Shown piece by piece: positions 45,886-54,994 of a DNA stretch of 64,000 nucleotides. Made by a program: the position numbers and the translations under genes. Each line of letters begins with the position of its first letter. Position 1 is the first letter of the stretch. The stretch comes from Ruminococcus sp. (GTDB lineage Bacteria; Bacillota; Clostridia; Oscillospirales; Acutalibacteraceae). The stretch covers positions 62,001-126,000 of the forward strand of contig JAFQPG010000003.1 of assembly GCA_017411835.1 (NCBI GenBank), read 5' to 3'. The notes under the pieces were generated by a model that searched no databases, was not told the origin of the DNA, and worked only from the letters and a program-made list of their open reading frames with translations.

Positions 45886-46920
45886 TTAACAAATAAGCAG
45901 AGACTCGATAATCTCCTTTTTGCTGTTGTATCGAACACCCTCTATGATGGTGATGATGTTTTTCAGCTCTGCTTCACTTACATACATATAAGATAAAAGT
46001 ACAACGGCGGGGTCGCTAGAGTAGTACAAATGCTTTTTACACATATTGTAGCGACTCAAAAGAGACAGCCGTTCCTCTTTTTCGATTTCCATATTTTTTA
46101 TTCTTTTTCCTACTCTGGTGGTTGATATAATGTCGAAAAGCTCGTCAGAGTCTTTTGCATTACACATATCGTCAATTTTACTGTTCTTTATTGATCCGAA
46201 AGGGAGCAGGTGAGATTTAATCTGCTGTGGTGTTAAAGAGTAATATTTTTTTAGTCTTAAAACTCGAGAGATATTGCAGAAGTCGTTTATACTATCGCAA
46301 AGTGCTTTAAGATTTTCTTTCTCTTTTTTAGATTTTCTTTTAGAAATAGCATCGTATAATTCTTTGTAAGAATAAATATTCAATGCGTTTTCTGCACCTG
46401 CAATATCAATTACGCCATTTTCAGCAGGTTTAAAATGAGACAAAATTTCCTGATATTCGCTTTTACCGAGTGCATCAATAAATGAGTCGTAGTCCTTGCA
46501 CATAGATAGTCTGTAAAGATTAATTTCGGTATGCTTATCAAAATAGGTAGGAAGAGCAAAGATGTATTCTTCACTTTTATTGCAGGATAGTAGTAATAAA
46601 AAGTGAATAAGTTGTTCTATCTCATATCTTCTGACGATAAACTCTGAAAAGTGCGAGCCTTCGCTCATCTCGTATCTGCATAAAGAGTCATAGTCGTAAA
46701 AAATCTTCTGTTTTAGCAAGGTTTCCAAATGACCTCGGTGAACCTCTGTTTCATTAACTTTATTAAGTATTTCGTTGTAGTACGTGTGAGACTTAAGATA
46801 GCCGACAACATTTGCAACACTGTTGCATTTAATAAGTGCTTTGTAATCCTTGCTTGTAAGACGTTTGCCGTATTTGCTTCTCGCTTTAGCAATAACAGCA
46901 CTGGATGAATTAAGCAACAT
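45886..46920 (-). CDS. ntpC: V-type ATPase subunit C (rotor collar, d-type)
   Basis: 344 residues, GGAGGTGAA ribosome site. It is all helical with repeated marks such as RYEIEQLIHFLLLL and NIITIIEGVRYN, and links the central shaft to the membrane ring. Identification comes from operon position, length (about 330-350 for the family) and the C-terminal ELKNIITIIEGVRY motif. Confidence 0.85.
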   Translation of the reverse strand: MLLNSSSAVIAKARSKYGKRLTSKDYKALIKCNSVANVVGYLKSHTYYNEILNKVNETEVHRGHLETLLKQKIFYDYDSLCRYEMSEGSHFSEFIVRRYEIEQLIHFLLLLSCNKSEEYIFALPTYFDKHTEINLYRLSMCKDYDSFIDALGKSEYQEILSHFKPAENGVIDIAGAENALNIYSYKELYDAISKRKSKKEKENLKALCDSINDFCNISRVLRLKKYYSLTPQQIKSHLLPFGSIKNSKIDDMCNAKDSDELFDIISTTRVGKRIKNMEIEKEERLSLLSRYNMCKKHLYYSSDPAVVLLSYMYVSEAELKNIITIIEGVRYNSKKEIIESLLIC

Positions 46921-46955
46921 AAAGGTTCACCTCCTTATCAAATCATTTGAACAAA

Positions 46956-47267
46956 TCAGTTAGTGATAACACGATTTACGATTTCATCAACCCACTTGTC
47001 ACAGTTTTGCTCAAACTGAGAGTTTAGCTGTACCATAGCGCTATGGTGCTTTGCCTTCGTGATTTCCCACTCTTTTTGAGCGCTAGCACGGTCAACCTCA
47101 AGGTTCATTCTTACTCTCTCCTTAGCGCGGTCGATGAAGTCATTGTATATCTTTTCTTTTGTTTCGATAATTTCTTTTTCAGTAGCGGCTTTTTCCTGCT
47201 GAGCTTTTTCTTTGACGAGTCTTGCTTGCTCGTCCATTTCGATAATTCTTTTCAGCATATCCTGCAC
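46956..47267 (-). CDS. V-type ATPase small coiled-coil stalk subunit (G/H type)
   Basis: 103 residues from a GTG nine bases after GGAGG. It is almost entirely a charged coiled coil (MLKRIIEMDEQARLVKEKAQ ... EWEITKAKHHSAMVQLNSQF). This is the partner of subunit E in the peripheral stalk and heads the ATPase genes. Thirty bases separate it from the DUF711 gene upstream. Confidence 0.8.
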   Translation of the reverse strand: MQDMLKRIIEMDEQARLVKEKAQQEKAATEKEIIETKEKIYNDFIDRAKERVRMNLEVDRASAQKEWEITKAKHHSAMVQLNSQFEQNCDKWVDEIVNRVITN

Positions 47268-47297
47268 AAAGCGTCGCCTCCGTTTAATAATTTATTG

Positions 47298-48656
47298 TCA
47301 GTTCTTTAATGCCTGAAGTGGGGCAGGGATTCTACCACCGCGAGTTACAAATTTTGTAGGATCACCGTATCTAACAGGCATAACCGGACCATAACCTAAA
47401 AGTCCACCAAAGTTTAATTCGTCGCCTGCCTTAAGACCAATAGCAGGGATAATTCGAACGGCAGTAGTCTTAGTGTTAACCATACCGATAGCGGCTTCGT
47501 CCGCGATAATTGCAGAAATTGTTTCAGGAGTGATGTCACCTGGTACAACTATCATATCAAGACCGACTGAGCATACAGCAGTCATTGCTTCAAGCTTAGT
47601 GATGTCTAGCGCGCCCGTCTGTGCGGCGTGAATCATACCGGCATCTTCGCTCACTGGAATGAAAGCACCGCTTAAACCGCCGACGTGTGAAGACGCCATT
47701 ACGCCGCCTTTTTTTACAGCATCATTTAAAAGTGCAAGTGCTGCGGTTGTACCATGACATCCGCAAACTTCAAGACCCATTTCCTCTAAAATGTACGCTA
47801 CGCTGTCGCCAACCGCTGGAGTAGGAGCGAGGGAGAGGTCAACAATACCAAATGGCACGTGCAGTCTCTTTGACGCTTCTTGTGCAACGAGCTGTCCCAT
47901 TCTTGTGATTTTAAAAGCAGTTTTCTTAACAAGGTCAGCAACACCTGTTATGTCGCAGTCCTGAGCTTTAGAAAGAGCGGCTCTTACAACGCCCGGACCG
48001 GATACACCAACGTTTATTACGCAGTCAGCTTCACCTACACCGTGAAAAGCGCCCGCCATAAACGGGTTGTCCTGCACAGCATTACAAAAAACAACGAGCT
48101 TAGCGGCACCGATACACTGTCTGTCTGCAGTAAGCTCAGCACTACTCTTTACTATTTTACCCATCATTTTAACTGCATCCATATTAATGCCTGCTTTTGT
48201 TGAGCCGATGTTTACTGATGAGCATACCTTTTCAGTAATTGATAAAGCCTCAGGAATGCTTTCAATAAGCGCATAGTCGCCTGCGGCAAAGCCTTTTTCA
48301 ACAAGTGCAGAGTAACCGCCGATAAAATTTACGCCGAGCGTGTCAGCAGCTGCGTCGAGTGTTTTTGCAAATTTTGTGATTTTCTGTGTCTGACATACTG
48401 ATGCGAGCATTGAAATAGGGGTTACGGCAATTCTTTTGTTAATAATCGGGATACCGTATTCCTTTGAAATATCCTCCGCTGTTTTAACAAGGTCCTTTGC
48501 ATATCTGCAAATTTTGTCGTAAACCTTGTCGCACGCTTTATCAATATCAGAGTCTATGCAGTCTAAAAGCGAAATACCCATAGTGACAGTACGCACGTCA
48601 AGGTGTTCGTTTTCAATCATATTTATGGTTTCAAGTATATCCTTTGTTTCAATCAT
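47298..48656 (-). CDS. PFL/DUF711 family protein (UPF0210)
   Basis: 452 residues. Recognised by [20 protein letters not shown] at the start, [30 protein letters not shown] and the C-terminal [16 protein letters not shown]. The family is related to glycyl-radical-enzyme-like folds by annotation but has no proven function. It is regularly encoded with an UPF0237 ACT protein, as here (16 bases apart). Confidence 0.9.
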   Translation of the reverse strand: MIETKDILETINMIENEHLDVRTVTMGISLLDCIDSDIDKACDKVYDKICRYAKDLVKTAEDISKEYGIPIINKRIAVTPISMLASVCQTQKITKFAKTLDAAADTLGVNFIGGYSALVEKGFAAGDYALIESIPEALSITEKVCSSVNIGSTKAGINMDAVKMMGKIVKSSAELTADRQCIGAAKLVVFCNAVQDNPFMAGAFHGVGEADCVINVGVSGPGVVRAALSKAQDCDITGVADLVKKTAFKITRMGQLVAQEASKRLHVPFGIVDLSLAPTPAVGDSVAYILEEMGLEVCGCHGTTAALALLNDAVKKGGVMASSHVGGLSGAFIPVSEDAGMIHAAQTGALDITKLEAMTAVCSVGLDMIVVPGDITPETISAIIADEAAIGMVNTKTTAVRIIPAIGLKAGDELNFGGLLGYGPVMPVRYGDPTKFVTRGGRIPAPLQALKN

Positions 48657-48672
48657 AGTTAGTCTCCAAATT

Positions 48673-48942
48673 TTAGATTTTATGCATACTGTTGAAGATG
48701 TCCTCGTGCATAACGTGAACCTTCATACCCATTTCTTCGCCAACTTTATCGAGCTTTTTTGTCAGATCATCAAGAGAAACCTTGCAGTCTTTAATGTCTG
48801 CAAGCATAATCATAGCAAATAAATCCTGCATAACACTTTGTGTAACCTCAATAATGTTAACACCTTCCTGTGCACACGCTGAGGACACCTTTGCAAGTAT
48901 GCCTACAGTGTCTTTTCCCAGTACAGTAATTACAGCTTTCAT
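48673..48942 (-). CDS. ACT domain protein (UPF0237)
   Basis: 89 residues, AGGAGG ribosome site. A single ACT domain: [41 protein letters not shown]. It probably binds an amino acid or regulates the DUF711 partner. First gene of what looks like a run of eleven genes ending in V-ATPase subunit D. Confidence 0.9.
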   Translation of the reverse strand: MKAVITVLGKDTVGILAKVSSACAQEGVNIIEVTQSVMQDLFAMIMLADIKDCKVSLDDLTKKLDKVGEEMGMKVHVMHEDIFNSMHKI

Positions 48943-49060
48943 AATATAAACCTCCTATAATAATATAGGTTATATTATACTCTTATTGTATAAAAATGTA
49001 AAGAAAACAATACACAATATAAGTCAGTATTTTTACAAATTTTTATGAAAATTTAGGCAT

Positions 49061-49100
49061 AAAAAAAGAAAGAAGCATTTGAATTCAAACGCTTCTTTCT
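49061..49100 (-). terminator. Terminator of galU
   Basis: On the minus strand AGAAAGAAGC / GCTTCTTTCT with a 14-base loop, followed by seven T. Confidence 0.85.
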
Positions 49101-49122
49101 GATATAGAATTATATTAGTATT

Positions 49123-49995
49123 TTACAGAGTTTTTGCAAGCTCTTTTATGTATTCCTTTAGACCGTCTTTTACTTCATCGTGCTCAAGACCGACATCGAT
49201 AGATGCCTTTAAAATACCTAGCTTGTTGCCCATATCGTATCTCTTGCCGCTATATTCAACAGCGGTCATACCTACTGTGGTAGCAAGCTCTCTCATAGCG
49301 TCAGTAAGCTGAATTTCTCCGCCTGCACCAGGCTTGGTGTTTTCTAAGATATCAAAAATCTCAGGTGGTAAAATGCATCTTCCTTGTACGGAAAACAGCG
49401 ACAAAACCTCCTTCTCAGTCTGAGGCTTTTCAATCATATCAGTACATTTGTAGATGTTGTCGTGGATATTTTCAACCTTTAGCGAGCTGTATTTGTAGAT
49501 GTCTTTAGCATCAACTTTCTTAACGCCTAAAACACCTTTTCCGTGTTTTCCGTAAGCGTCGATAAGCTCTTTGGTCGCAGGTACATCGCCGATAATTACA
49601 TCATCACCATACATAACAACAAACGGCTCGCCACCAACAAAAGTTTTAGCTCGAGCTACAGCGTGACCTAAACCTTTAGTTTCAATTTGTCTTATGTATG
49701 AGATATTTGCAAGCTTGTGTATATCTTTTATGCTGTCTAACAGTTCAGTTTTATTGCCTTTTTCAAGTGCATTTTCAAGCATAGGTGTGCGGTCGAAATG
49801 GTCTTCGATAATACCCTTGCCGCGATTTGTGATAATAAGAATATCAGTAATACCTGAGTTGACAGCTTCTTCTACAATATACTGGATAGAAGGCTTGTCT
49901 ACGATGGGGAGCATTTCTTTCGGCATCGCCTTTGTAGCAGGCAAAACTCTGGTTCCTAATCCCGCTGCAGGGATAACAGCTTTTGTAATTTTCAT
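49123..49995 (-). CDS. galU: UTP-glucose-1-phosphate uridylyltransferase
   Basis: 290 residues. It makes UDP-glucose for envelope glycans. Nucleotide-binding start AVIPAAGLGTRVLPATKAMP, lysine in KEMLPIVDKPSIQYIVEEA, FVVMYGDDVIIGDVPAT for the metal aspartate, GGEIQLTDAMREL and KRYDMGNKLGIL. Length is normal. Ribosome site AGGAGA; 16 bases downstream of the RING/zinc-ribbon gene. Confidence 0.94.
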   Translation of the reverse strand: MKITKAVIPAAGLGTRVLPATKAMPKEMLPIVDKPSIQYIVEEAVNSGITDILIITNRGKGIIEDHFDRTPMLENALEKGNKTELLDSIKDIHKLANISYIRQIETKGLGHAVARAKTFVGGEPFVVMYGDDVIIGDVPATKELIDAYGKHGKGVLGVKKVDAKDIYKYSSLKVENIHDNIYKCTDMIEKPQTEKEVLSLFSVQGRCILPPEIFDILENTKPGAGGEIQLTDAMRELATTVGMTAVEYSGKRYDMGNKLGILKASIDVGLEHDEVKDGLKEYIKELAKTL

Positions 49996-50011
49996 AATAG
50001 TCTCCTAAAGT

Positions 50012-51010
50012 TTAATAAAAAAAGCGCGGAAGATAAGAAAGTATAATATATGAAACCCATAAAGATATCGCAAGCCCAACGTTTACGCCACCGGACTTTG
50101 AAAGCGCTGAGTCAACATCTGCGGGATTTTCAACAGTAGATTTAATTTTAATTATTTTCTTTTTGCAATGCTTAAAATACATTCGGTTAGCACAAGCACC
50201 GATAACGATAGTAAGTATAAGTGAACCAACGCTAAGAAAAACGTATAAAAACATAATCAACGAATCATAAGTGCTCAGATTTGAAAAATGCATCATAGTA
50301 GCATCTAAATCATAATTTGCGTACGCCTCAAACATCTTGGTAAAAGCGCTGTTATTACCAATATATTGAGCAAGATATGTCGTAAAAACCATAATCATCG
50401 CTTCAATAATAGTGATGAAAGTGCCGATTTTATACATCTTTCTGTATAGCAGGTATCCACCGCCAAAAATAGCTGCACAAAAATTAAATCTCGATTTAGA
50501 GTGATTTTTGATATTTGAAAACAGCGTCATAAAGTACGGTGTGTTTTGCTTTACATATTTTGCAGCCTGTGCAACACTAACATTGTCGCCTAAATCAGCA
50601 TTCGGGTTAACTCCTCCTAGAGGGTCAAACATAATTACATTCGGATTTGATGTGAAAGGTGATGTTTGCTGATTTGTGTTGTTTTGCTGTGACGCGTATC
50701 CTCTAGTACTGTTATCATTTATATCGTGCAGGGAGCTTCCGCATTTAGTGCAGAAAAAAGCACCGCTTGCGTTTTTAGCACCGCACTTTTTACAGGTAAT
50801 AAGTGAGCAGTCGTCAGTCGCTTGCTTTTGCTCGCTGTTATCTGATAAAAAATCATATCCTTGTGCGTGTTTATCTTCGTTAACACAATGTCCTAAACTG
50901 CTGTAGCATTCTCTGTGGTGGGGAGTACCGCACTCAGGACAAACTACTATATCGTCATCAGCATGAAAATATTTATCGCATACAAGACATTTGTTACCTA
51001 AATAGTCCAT
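50012..51010 (-). CDS. RING-like and zinc-ribbon membrane protein
   Basis: 332 residues. Residues 8-42 hold a prokaryotic RING-type zinc site (CLVCDKYFHADDD, VVCPECGTPHHRECY, GHC). Residues about 72-92 form a second zinc ribbon (CKKCGAKNASGAFFCTKCG). The linker is Asn/Gln-rich. The C-terminal half has membrane helices of DUF2628 type (NFCAAIFGGGYLLYRKMYKIGTF). Function unknown; ubiquitin-ligase activity should not be inferred from the RING-like fold. Confidence 0.8.
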   Translation of the reverse strand: MDYLGNKCLVCDKYFHADDDIVVCPECGTPHHRECYSSLGHCVNEDKHAQGYDFLSDNSEQKQATDDCSLITCKKCGAKNASGAFFCTKCGSSLHDINDNSTRGYASQQNNTNQQTSPFTSNPNVIMFDPLGGVNPNADLGDNVSVAQAAKYVKQNTPYFMTLFSNIKNHSKSRFNFCAAIFGGGYLLYRKMYKIGTFITIIEAMIMVFTTYLAQYIGNNSAFTKMFEAYANYDLDATMMHFSNLSTYDSLIMFLYVFLSVGSLILTIVIGACANRMYFKHCKKKIIKIKSTVENPADVDSALSKSGGVNVGLAISLWVSYIILSYLPRFFY

Positions 51011-51088
51011 ATACTTCTCCTAGTTTAAATCTCAAACACATTATACCAAAGAATAACAAAAACTGCAACATATTTATTATGCACTAAC

Positions 51089-51117
51089 TTTACAATTGAT
51101 AAACTATCGGTTATAAT
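51089..51117 (+). promoter_or_regulatory. Sigma-A promoter of prfB
   Basis: TTTACA (51089-51094), 17 bases, TATAAT (51112-51117). Transcription from here starts near 51124, too close to the ATG at 51132 for a ribosome site, and favours the ATG at 51150. Confidence 0.8.
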
Positions 51118-51149
51118 TAAATTGAAATAATATGGCAAAGAGGGATTAT

Positions 51150-52268
51150 ATGCTCCAGTTTGAAGAACTCAGATTAACACTCGAAGCTCTAAGACCTGAG
51201 ATTGACGACTTGAAATCAGCCTTGGGACTTGAGTCTATGAAAAGCGAAATAGAACAGCTTGAAAATCGCGCGGCTGAACCTGGCTTTTGGGATGATATGG
51301 AAAATTCACAAAAGATTTTACAGCGCACCAGTAACTTAAAAGCAAAAGTTGAGCGCTATGAAAAGCTTGATAATAAGTACGAAGACACTTCGGCTTTAAT
51401 CGAACTTGCTAACGAGGAAGAGGATCTTTCTCTTTATGATGAAGCGTTAAGCGAAGTTGAACTTATTAAGTCAGAGCTAGAAAAACAGCGTCTTTCTACA
51501 TTGCTTACAGGCGAATATGATGCAAACAACGCGATTTTGACATTCCACGCAGGCTCCGGCGGTACTGAAGCACAAGACTGGGCAGAGATGCTCTATCGAA
51601 TGTATTCCCGTTGGGCTGCTGATCATGGCTTTAATGTTAAAGAAATTGACTACCTTGATGGTGATGAAGCAGGACTAAAAAGTGCTGTTTTGTTAATTGA
51701 GGGTGAAAACGCATACGGCTACTTAAAGAGTGAGGCCGGTGTGCACCGTCTGGTACGTGTATCGCCATTTGACTCTGCAGGCAGAAGACATACAAGCTTT
51801 TCTTCACTTGAGGTTATGCCTGAAATTAACGATGATATTAAGGTTGAAATCCCGCCTGAAGAGATTAAAATGGACGTTTATCGTGCATCAGGTGCGGGCG
51901 GACAGAAGGTCAACAAAACCTCATCTGCTGTACGACTTACCCATATTCCTACAGGCATCGTTGTAGCTTCTCAGGTTGAGCGTTCTCAGTACCAAAACCG
52001 AGATGTTGCTATGAAAATGCTTATTTCTAAGCTCGTTGAAATCAAAGAGCGTGAGCATCTCGATAAGATTGAAGACATCAAAGGCGTACAAAAGGAAATC
52101 ACCTGGGGTAGCCAGATTCGTTCTTATGTATTTATGCCATATACACTTGTTAAGGATCACCGTACCAGCTTTGAAACAGGTAATATTAATGCTGTTATGG
52201 ACGGCGACCTTGACGGTTTTATCAATGCTTACCTTAAAGCGTTGAGTCTTGGAGAACTTGAAAACTAA
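51150..52268 (+). CDS. prfB: Peptide chain release factor 2
   Basis: 372 residues from the ATG at 51150, preceded by AAAGAGGG; the in-frame ATG at 51132 would leave almost no leader. The stop-codon recognition tripeptide is SPF (LVRVSPFDSAG), and the peptidyl-tRNA hydrolysis motif is GAGGQKVNKTSSAV. The frame runs through without the CTTTGA programmed frameshift seen in many bacterial prfB genes. Confidence 0.94.
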   Translation: MLQFEELRLTLEALRPEIDDLKSALGLESMKSEIEQLENRAAEPGFWDDMENSQKILQRTSNLKAKVERYEKLDNKYEDTSALIELANEEEDLSLYDEALSEVELIKSELEKQRLSTLLTGEYDANNAILTFHAGSGGTEAQDWAEMLYRMYSRWAADHGFNVKEIDYLDGDEAGLKSAVLLIEGENAYGYLKSEAGVHRLVRVSPFDSAGRRHTSFSSLEVMPEINDDIKVEIPPEEIKMDVYRASGAGGQKVNKTSSAVRLTHIPTGIVVASQVERSQYQNRDVAMKMLISKLVEIKEREHLDKIEDIKGVQKEITWGSQIRSYVFMPYTLVKDHRTSFETGNINAVMDGDLDGFINAYLKALSLGELEN

Positions 52269-52291
52269 ATTTTTTATTTGCGGAGGTCACT

Positions 52292-53500
52292 ATGAAATAT
52301 TTAGTTATGCTGTGTGACGGTATGTCTGACGAACCGTTTGCAGCTTTAGACAATAAAACACCAATGATGAAAGCCTACAAGCCTTGTATGGATAGCTTGG
52401 CAAATAAAGGCGAAGTCGGTCTTGTTAAAACAGTTCAGGATGGTATGAAGCCAGGCAGCGATGTTGCAAACCTTGCTGTGCTCGGATACGATGCTAAAAA
52501 GTATTATTCCGGTCGTTCACCGCTTGAAGCTGCGAGCATCGGTATAGACTTAAAGCCTACTGATGTTACATTCAGATGTAATCTTGTCACATTGTCTGAC
52601 GAGCCTGAATATTCTGATAAAACTATGATTGATTATTGTGCTGACGATATCTCATCACAGGAAGCAAAAATTTTAATTGAATACATACAGGAAAAGCTCG
52701 GTAACGATAAATTTTCTTATTATCCGGGTGTATCCTATAGACATTGTCTTGTATGGGATAACGGCGTTGTTGATGGTCACACACTTACACCACCGCACGA
52801 TATTACTGACAGACCGATAAAAGAATATATTCCTCAGGGTGAAAACGTAGGTGAGCTTTACGATATGATGAAGAAAAGCTATGACCTTTTAAAAGACCAC
52901 CCTGTAAATCTTGAAAGAATTAAGCGTGGTAAACGCCCTGCTAACTCTATATGGCTTTGGGGTGAGGGCACTAAGCCTGCACTCGATAGTTTTTATAGTA
53001 AATTTTCCGTACATGGCAGTATGATTTCTGCGGTTGATTTGCTAAAAGGTATTGCTATTTGTGCTGATATGACATCTATTGACGTTGATGGTGCAACCGG
53101 CTATATTGATACAAATTTTGAGGGTAAGTGCAAGGCGGCTATTGAAGAATTCAAGCGTGGTCAGGATTTAGTTTATATCCACGTTGAAGCACCTGACGAG
53201 TGCGGACACAGGGGAGAAGCTGAAAATAAAGTTCGTTCTATCGAGCTGATTGACCAAAAGATTTTGACACCTATTGTCGAATTTTTGCGTGAATACGACG
53301 ATTTTGCTGTTCTTGTTTGCCCTGACCATCCAACACCACTTTGTATTAAAACTCATTCTTCAAATCCGGTACCGTATCTGATTTATAGTAGCAAAGATGA
53401 GATTGACGGAGTTTCTAAGTTTACTGAAGAAACTGCAAAAGCTACAGGAAACTATATTGAGCTTGGTTATACAATGATGGAGTATTTCTTAACTAAATAA
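52292..53500 (+). CDS. Cofactor-independent phosphoglycerate mutase, archaeal (ApgM) type
   Basis: 402 residues, GGAGGT ribosome site. Alkaline-phosphatase superfamily: metal aspartate in MLCDGMSDEPF, serine in PGSDVANLAVLGYD, GRSPLEAASIGI, and C-terminal metal ligands in IHVEAPDECGHRGE and VCPDHPTP. Length matches ApgM (about 400) rather than bacterial GpmI (about 510). It interconverts 3- and 2-phosphoglycerate. Older annotations of relatives as homoserine kinase type II are less likely. Confidence 0.88.
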   Translation: MKYLVMLCDGMSDEPFAALDNKTPMMKAYKPCMDSLANKGEVGLVKTVQDGMKPGSDVANLAVLGYDAKKYYSGRSPLEAASIGIDLKPTDVTFRCNLVTLSDEPEYSDKTMIDYCADDISSQEAKILIEYIQEKLGNDKFSYYPGVSYRHCLVWDNGVVDGHTLTPPHDITDRPIKEYIPQGENVGELYDMMKKSYDLLKDHPVNLERIKRGKRPANSIWLWGEGTKPALDSFYSKFSVHGSMISAVDLLKGIAICADMTSIDVDGATGYIDTNFEGKCKAAIEEFKRGQDLVYIHVEAPDECGHRGEAENKVRSIELIDQKILTPIVEFLREYDDFAVLVCPDHPTPLCIKTHSSNPVPYLIYSSKDEIDGVSKFTEETAKATGNYIELGYTMMEYFLTK

Positions 53501-53512
53501 TTGTGCAAAAAT

Positions 53513-53543
53513 AAAACCGCTTGCTTTTACGCAAGCGGTTTTT
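53513..53543. terminator. Bidirectional terminator
   Basis: AAAACCGCTTGC, TTTTAC, GCAAGCGGTTTTT between the convergent mutase and TSCPD genes; good A/T tails both ways. Confidence 0.9.
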
Positions 53544-53549
53544 AAATAT

Positions 53550-53798
53550 TTAAGAGTTTATTGCTTCTTCAAGTGCATTTGCCAGCTGGTCAGGACACGA
53601 TGTACCTCTACCACCGCAGTCAATGCCCTTGAGCTTGTCTATAGCATCATATACGTCCATACCCTGAACAAGTTTTGAGACTCCCTGAGTGTTGCCTGAG
53701 CAACCGCCTAAAAACTGACAGTTAATTATAACATCATCTTCAATTTCCAGTTGAATCATACGAGAGCAAACGCCTCGTGGAATATATGTATATGTCAT
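53550..53798 (-). CDS. TSCPD domain protein (TIGR03905 type)
   Basis: 82 residues, GGAGGT ribosome site. Cysteine-rich: YIPRGVCSRMIQLE, FLGGCSGNTQGVSKLV, IDCGGRGTSCPDQLANAL. The C-terminal TSCPDQL signature is related to the end of ribonucleotide reductase. Function unknown; a metal or iron-sulfur site is plausible. Confidence 0.88.
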   Translation of the reverse strand: MTYTYIPRGVCSRMIQLEIEDDVIINCQFLGGCSGNTQGVSKLVQGMDVYDAIDKLKGIDCGGRGTSCPDQLANALEEAINS

Positions 53799-53972
53799 AA
53801 TAAAAGACCTCCGTTTCTAGTTGATTATAAAACCTGTAGTGAAGTAGAGTCAAGTATTTATCTTAAAAACTAAAAATTTTTAAAAATACTATAGCACAAT
53901 TTATCAAAATATGATAGAATAGTGCACACATCTGTTTTATATAGGTGAATTTTCTTTTTGGAAGTTGAAACA

Positions 53973-54983
53973 ATGTCTTATAAAATCAATCTTGGTGCGT
54001 GGGGTAGTGTGTTTGCTGTTCCGTCGACTTTAGTTGATTCGCACTTAAAGCTTGCAACTGAATCACAACTAAAGGTGCTTTTGTATATTCTGCGTAATAG
54101 TGACTCTGACAACAGCGTAGAAGATATTGCAAAGGCTGTTTCGGTGCACCCTGATGAGGTGAAAAATGCGGTTGATTTCTGGATTGAACGTGGACTTGTT
54201 GCATCAAGTGAAAGCGGACTTTCTGCATCAAAGGAAAAAGAAGCTAGTGAAAATGCTGAACACGAGTCGGTAAAAACTGAAGAAAAGAAAAAGCCTAGAC
54301 CGATTTCTCGTGCACAGCGACCTGACTCTATGTTTGTAGCACGTCGTCTTACTGAGGATAAATCTCTTGCTATGCTGATGGACGAGGCGCAAATTGCACT
54401 TTCTAAACCGTTATCAAGCGGAGATACAGCCACCTTGGTTATGCTCCACGATACCGATGGTTTACCTTGTGAGGTTTTAGCCCTTCTTATAAACTATTGC
54501 GTGTCTATCGGCAAAGCAAATATGCGTGCTATTGAGCGTATGGGCATTGCGTGGGCGAGTGAAGGCATTTCTACGATTGAGCAGGCAGAAGCAAAAATTA
54601 CTGCGCTTTCTCTGTCAAACAACGCGTGGCTACGTGTATCAAAGCTTTTCGGCTTAAAAAACATTGGCTCACCTACAAAAACTCAGCTTGCTTTTGCTGA
54701 TTGCTGGTGCAATGAGTGGAGTTTTTCTGATGATATGCTTTATGAAGCATACGAGCGTTGCGTTAATACAAAAGGTGAATTTAATATTAAATATATAAAC
54801 GGAATTCTTTCAAAATGGCATGCGGCATCAATCTTTAACCTTGATGATTTGGCTAAAGCAGACGCTCAATCTGCAAAAGCAAAGAATAAAAATAACAAGA
54901 AAACTGACAATTCAAGTTCTATGAATAAGCTCGATGACTATGAAGTGCAGGTGTTCAATAGTAAGAGCCTTTATAATGATTAA
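53973..54983 (+). CDS. DnaD domain protein
   Basis: 336 residues from the ATG at 53973; the TTG at 53958 only extends the frame. The N-terminal winged helix is at about 20-90 (HLKLATESQLKVLLYILRN). A charged linker follows, then the DnaD-like helical domain at about 200-300 with YINGILSKWHAASI, the family's closing motif. It acts in helicase loading at replication restart/initiation. The next gene, 11 bases away, encodes the probable loader. Confidence 0.88.
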   Translation: MSYKINLGAWGSVFAVPSTLVDSHLKLATESQLKVLLYILRNSDSDNSVEDIAKAVSVHPDEVKNAVDFWIERGLVASSESGLSASKEKEASENAEHESVKTEEKKKPRPISRAQRPDSMFVARRLTEDKSLAMLMDEAQIALSKPLSSGDTATLVMLHDTDGLPCEVLALLINYCVSIGKANMRAIERMGIAWASEGISTIEQAEAKITALSLSNNAWLRVSKLFGLKNIGSPTKTQLAFADCWCNEWSFSDDMLYEAYERCVNTKGEFNIKYINGILSKWHAASIFNLDDLAKADAQSAKAKNKNNKKTDNSSSMNKLDDYEVQVFNSKSLYND

Positions 54984-54994
54984 TAGGTGGTTTT

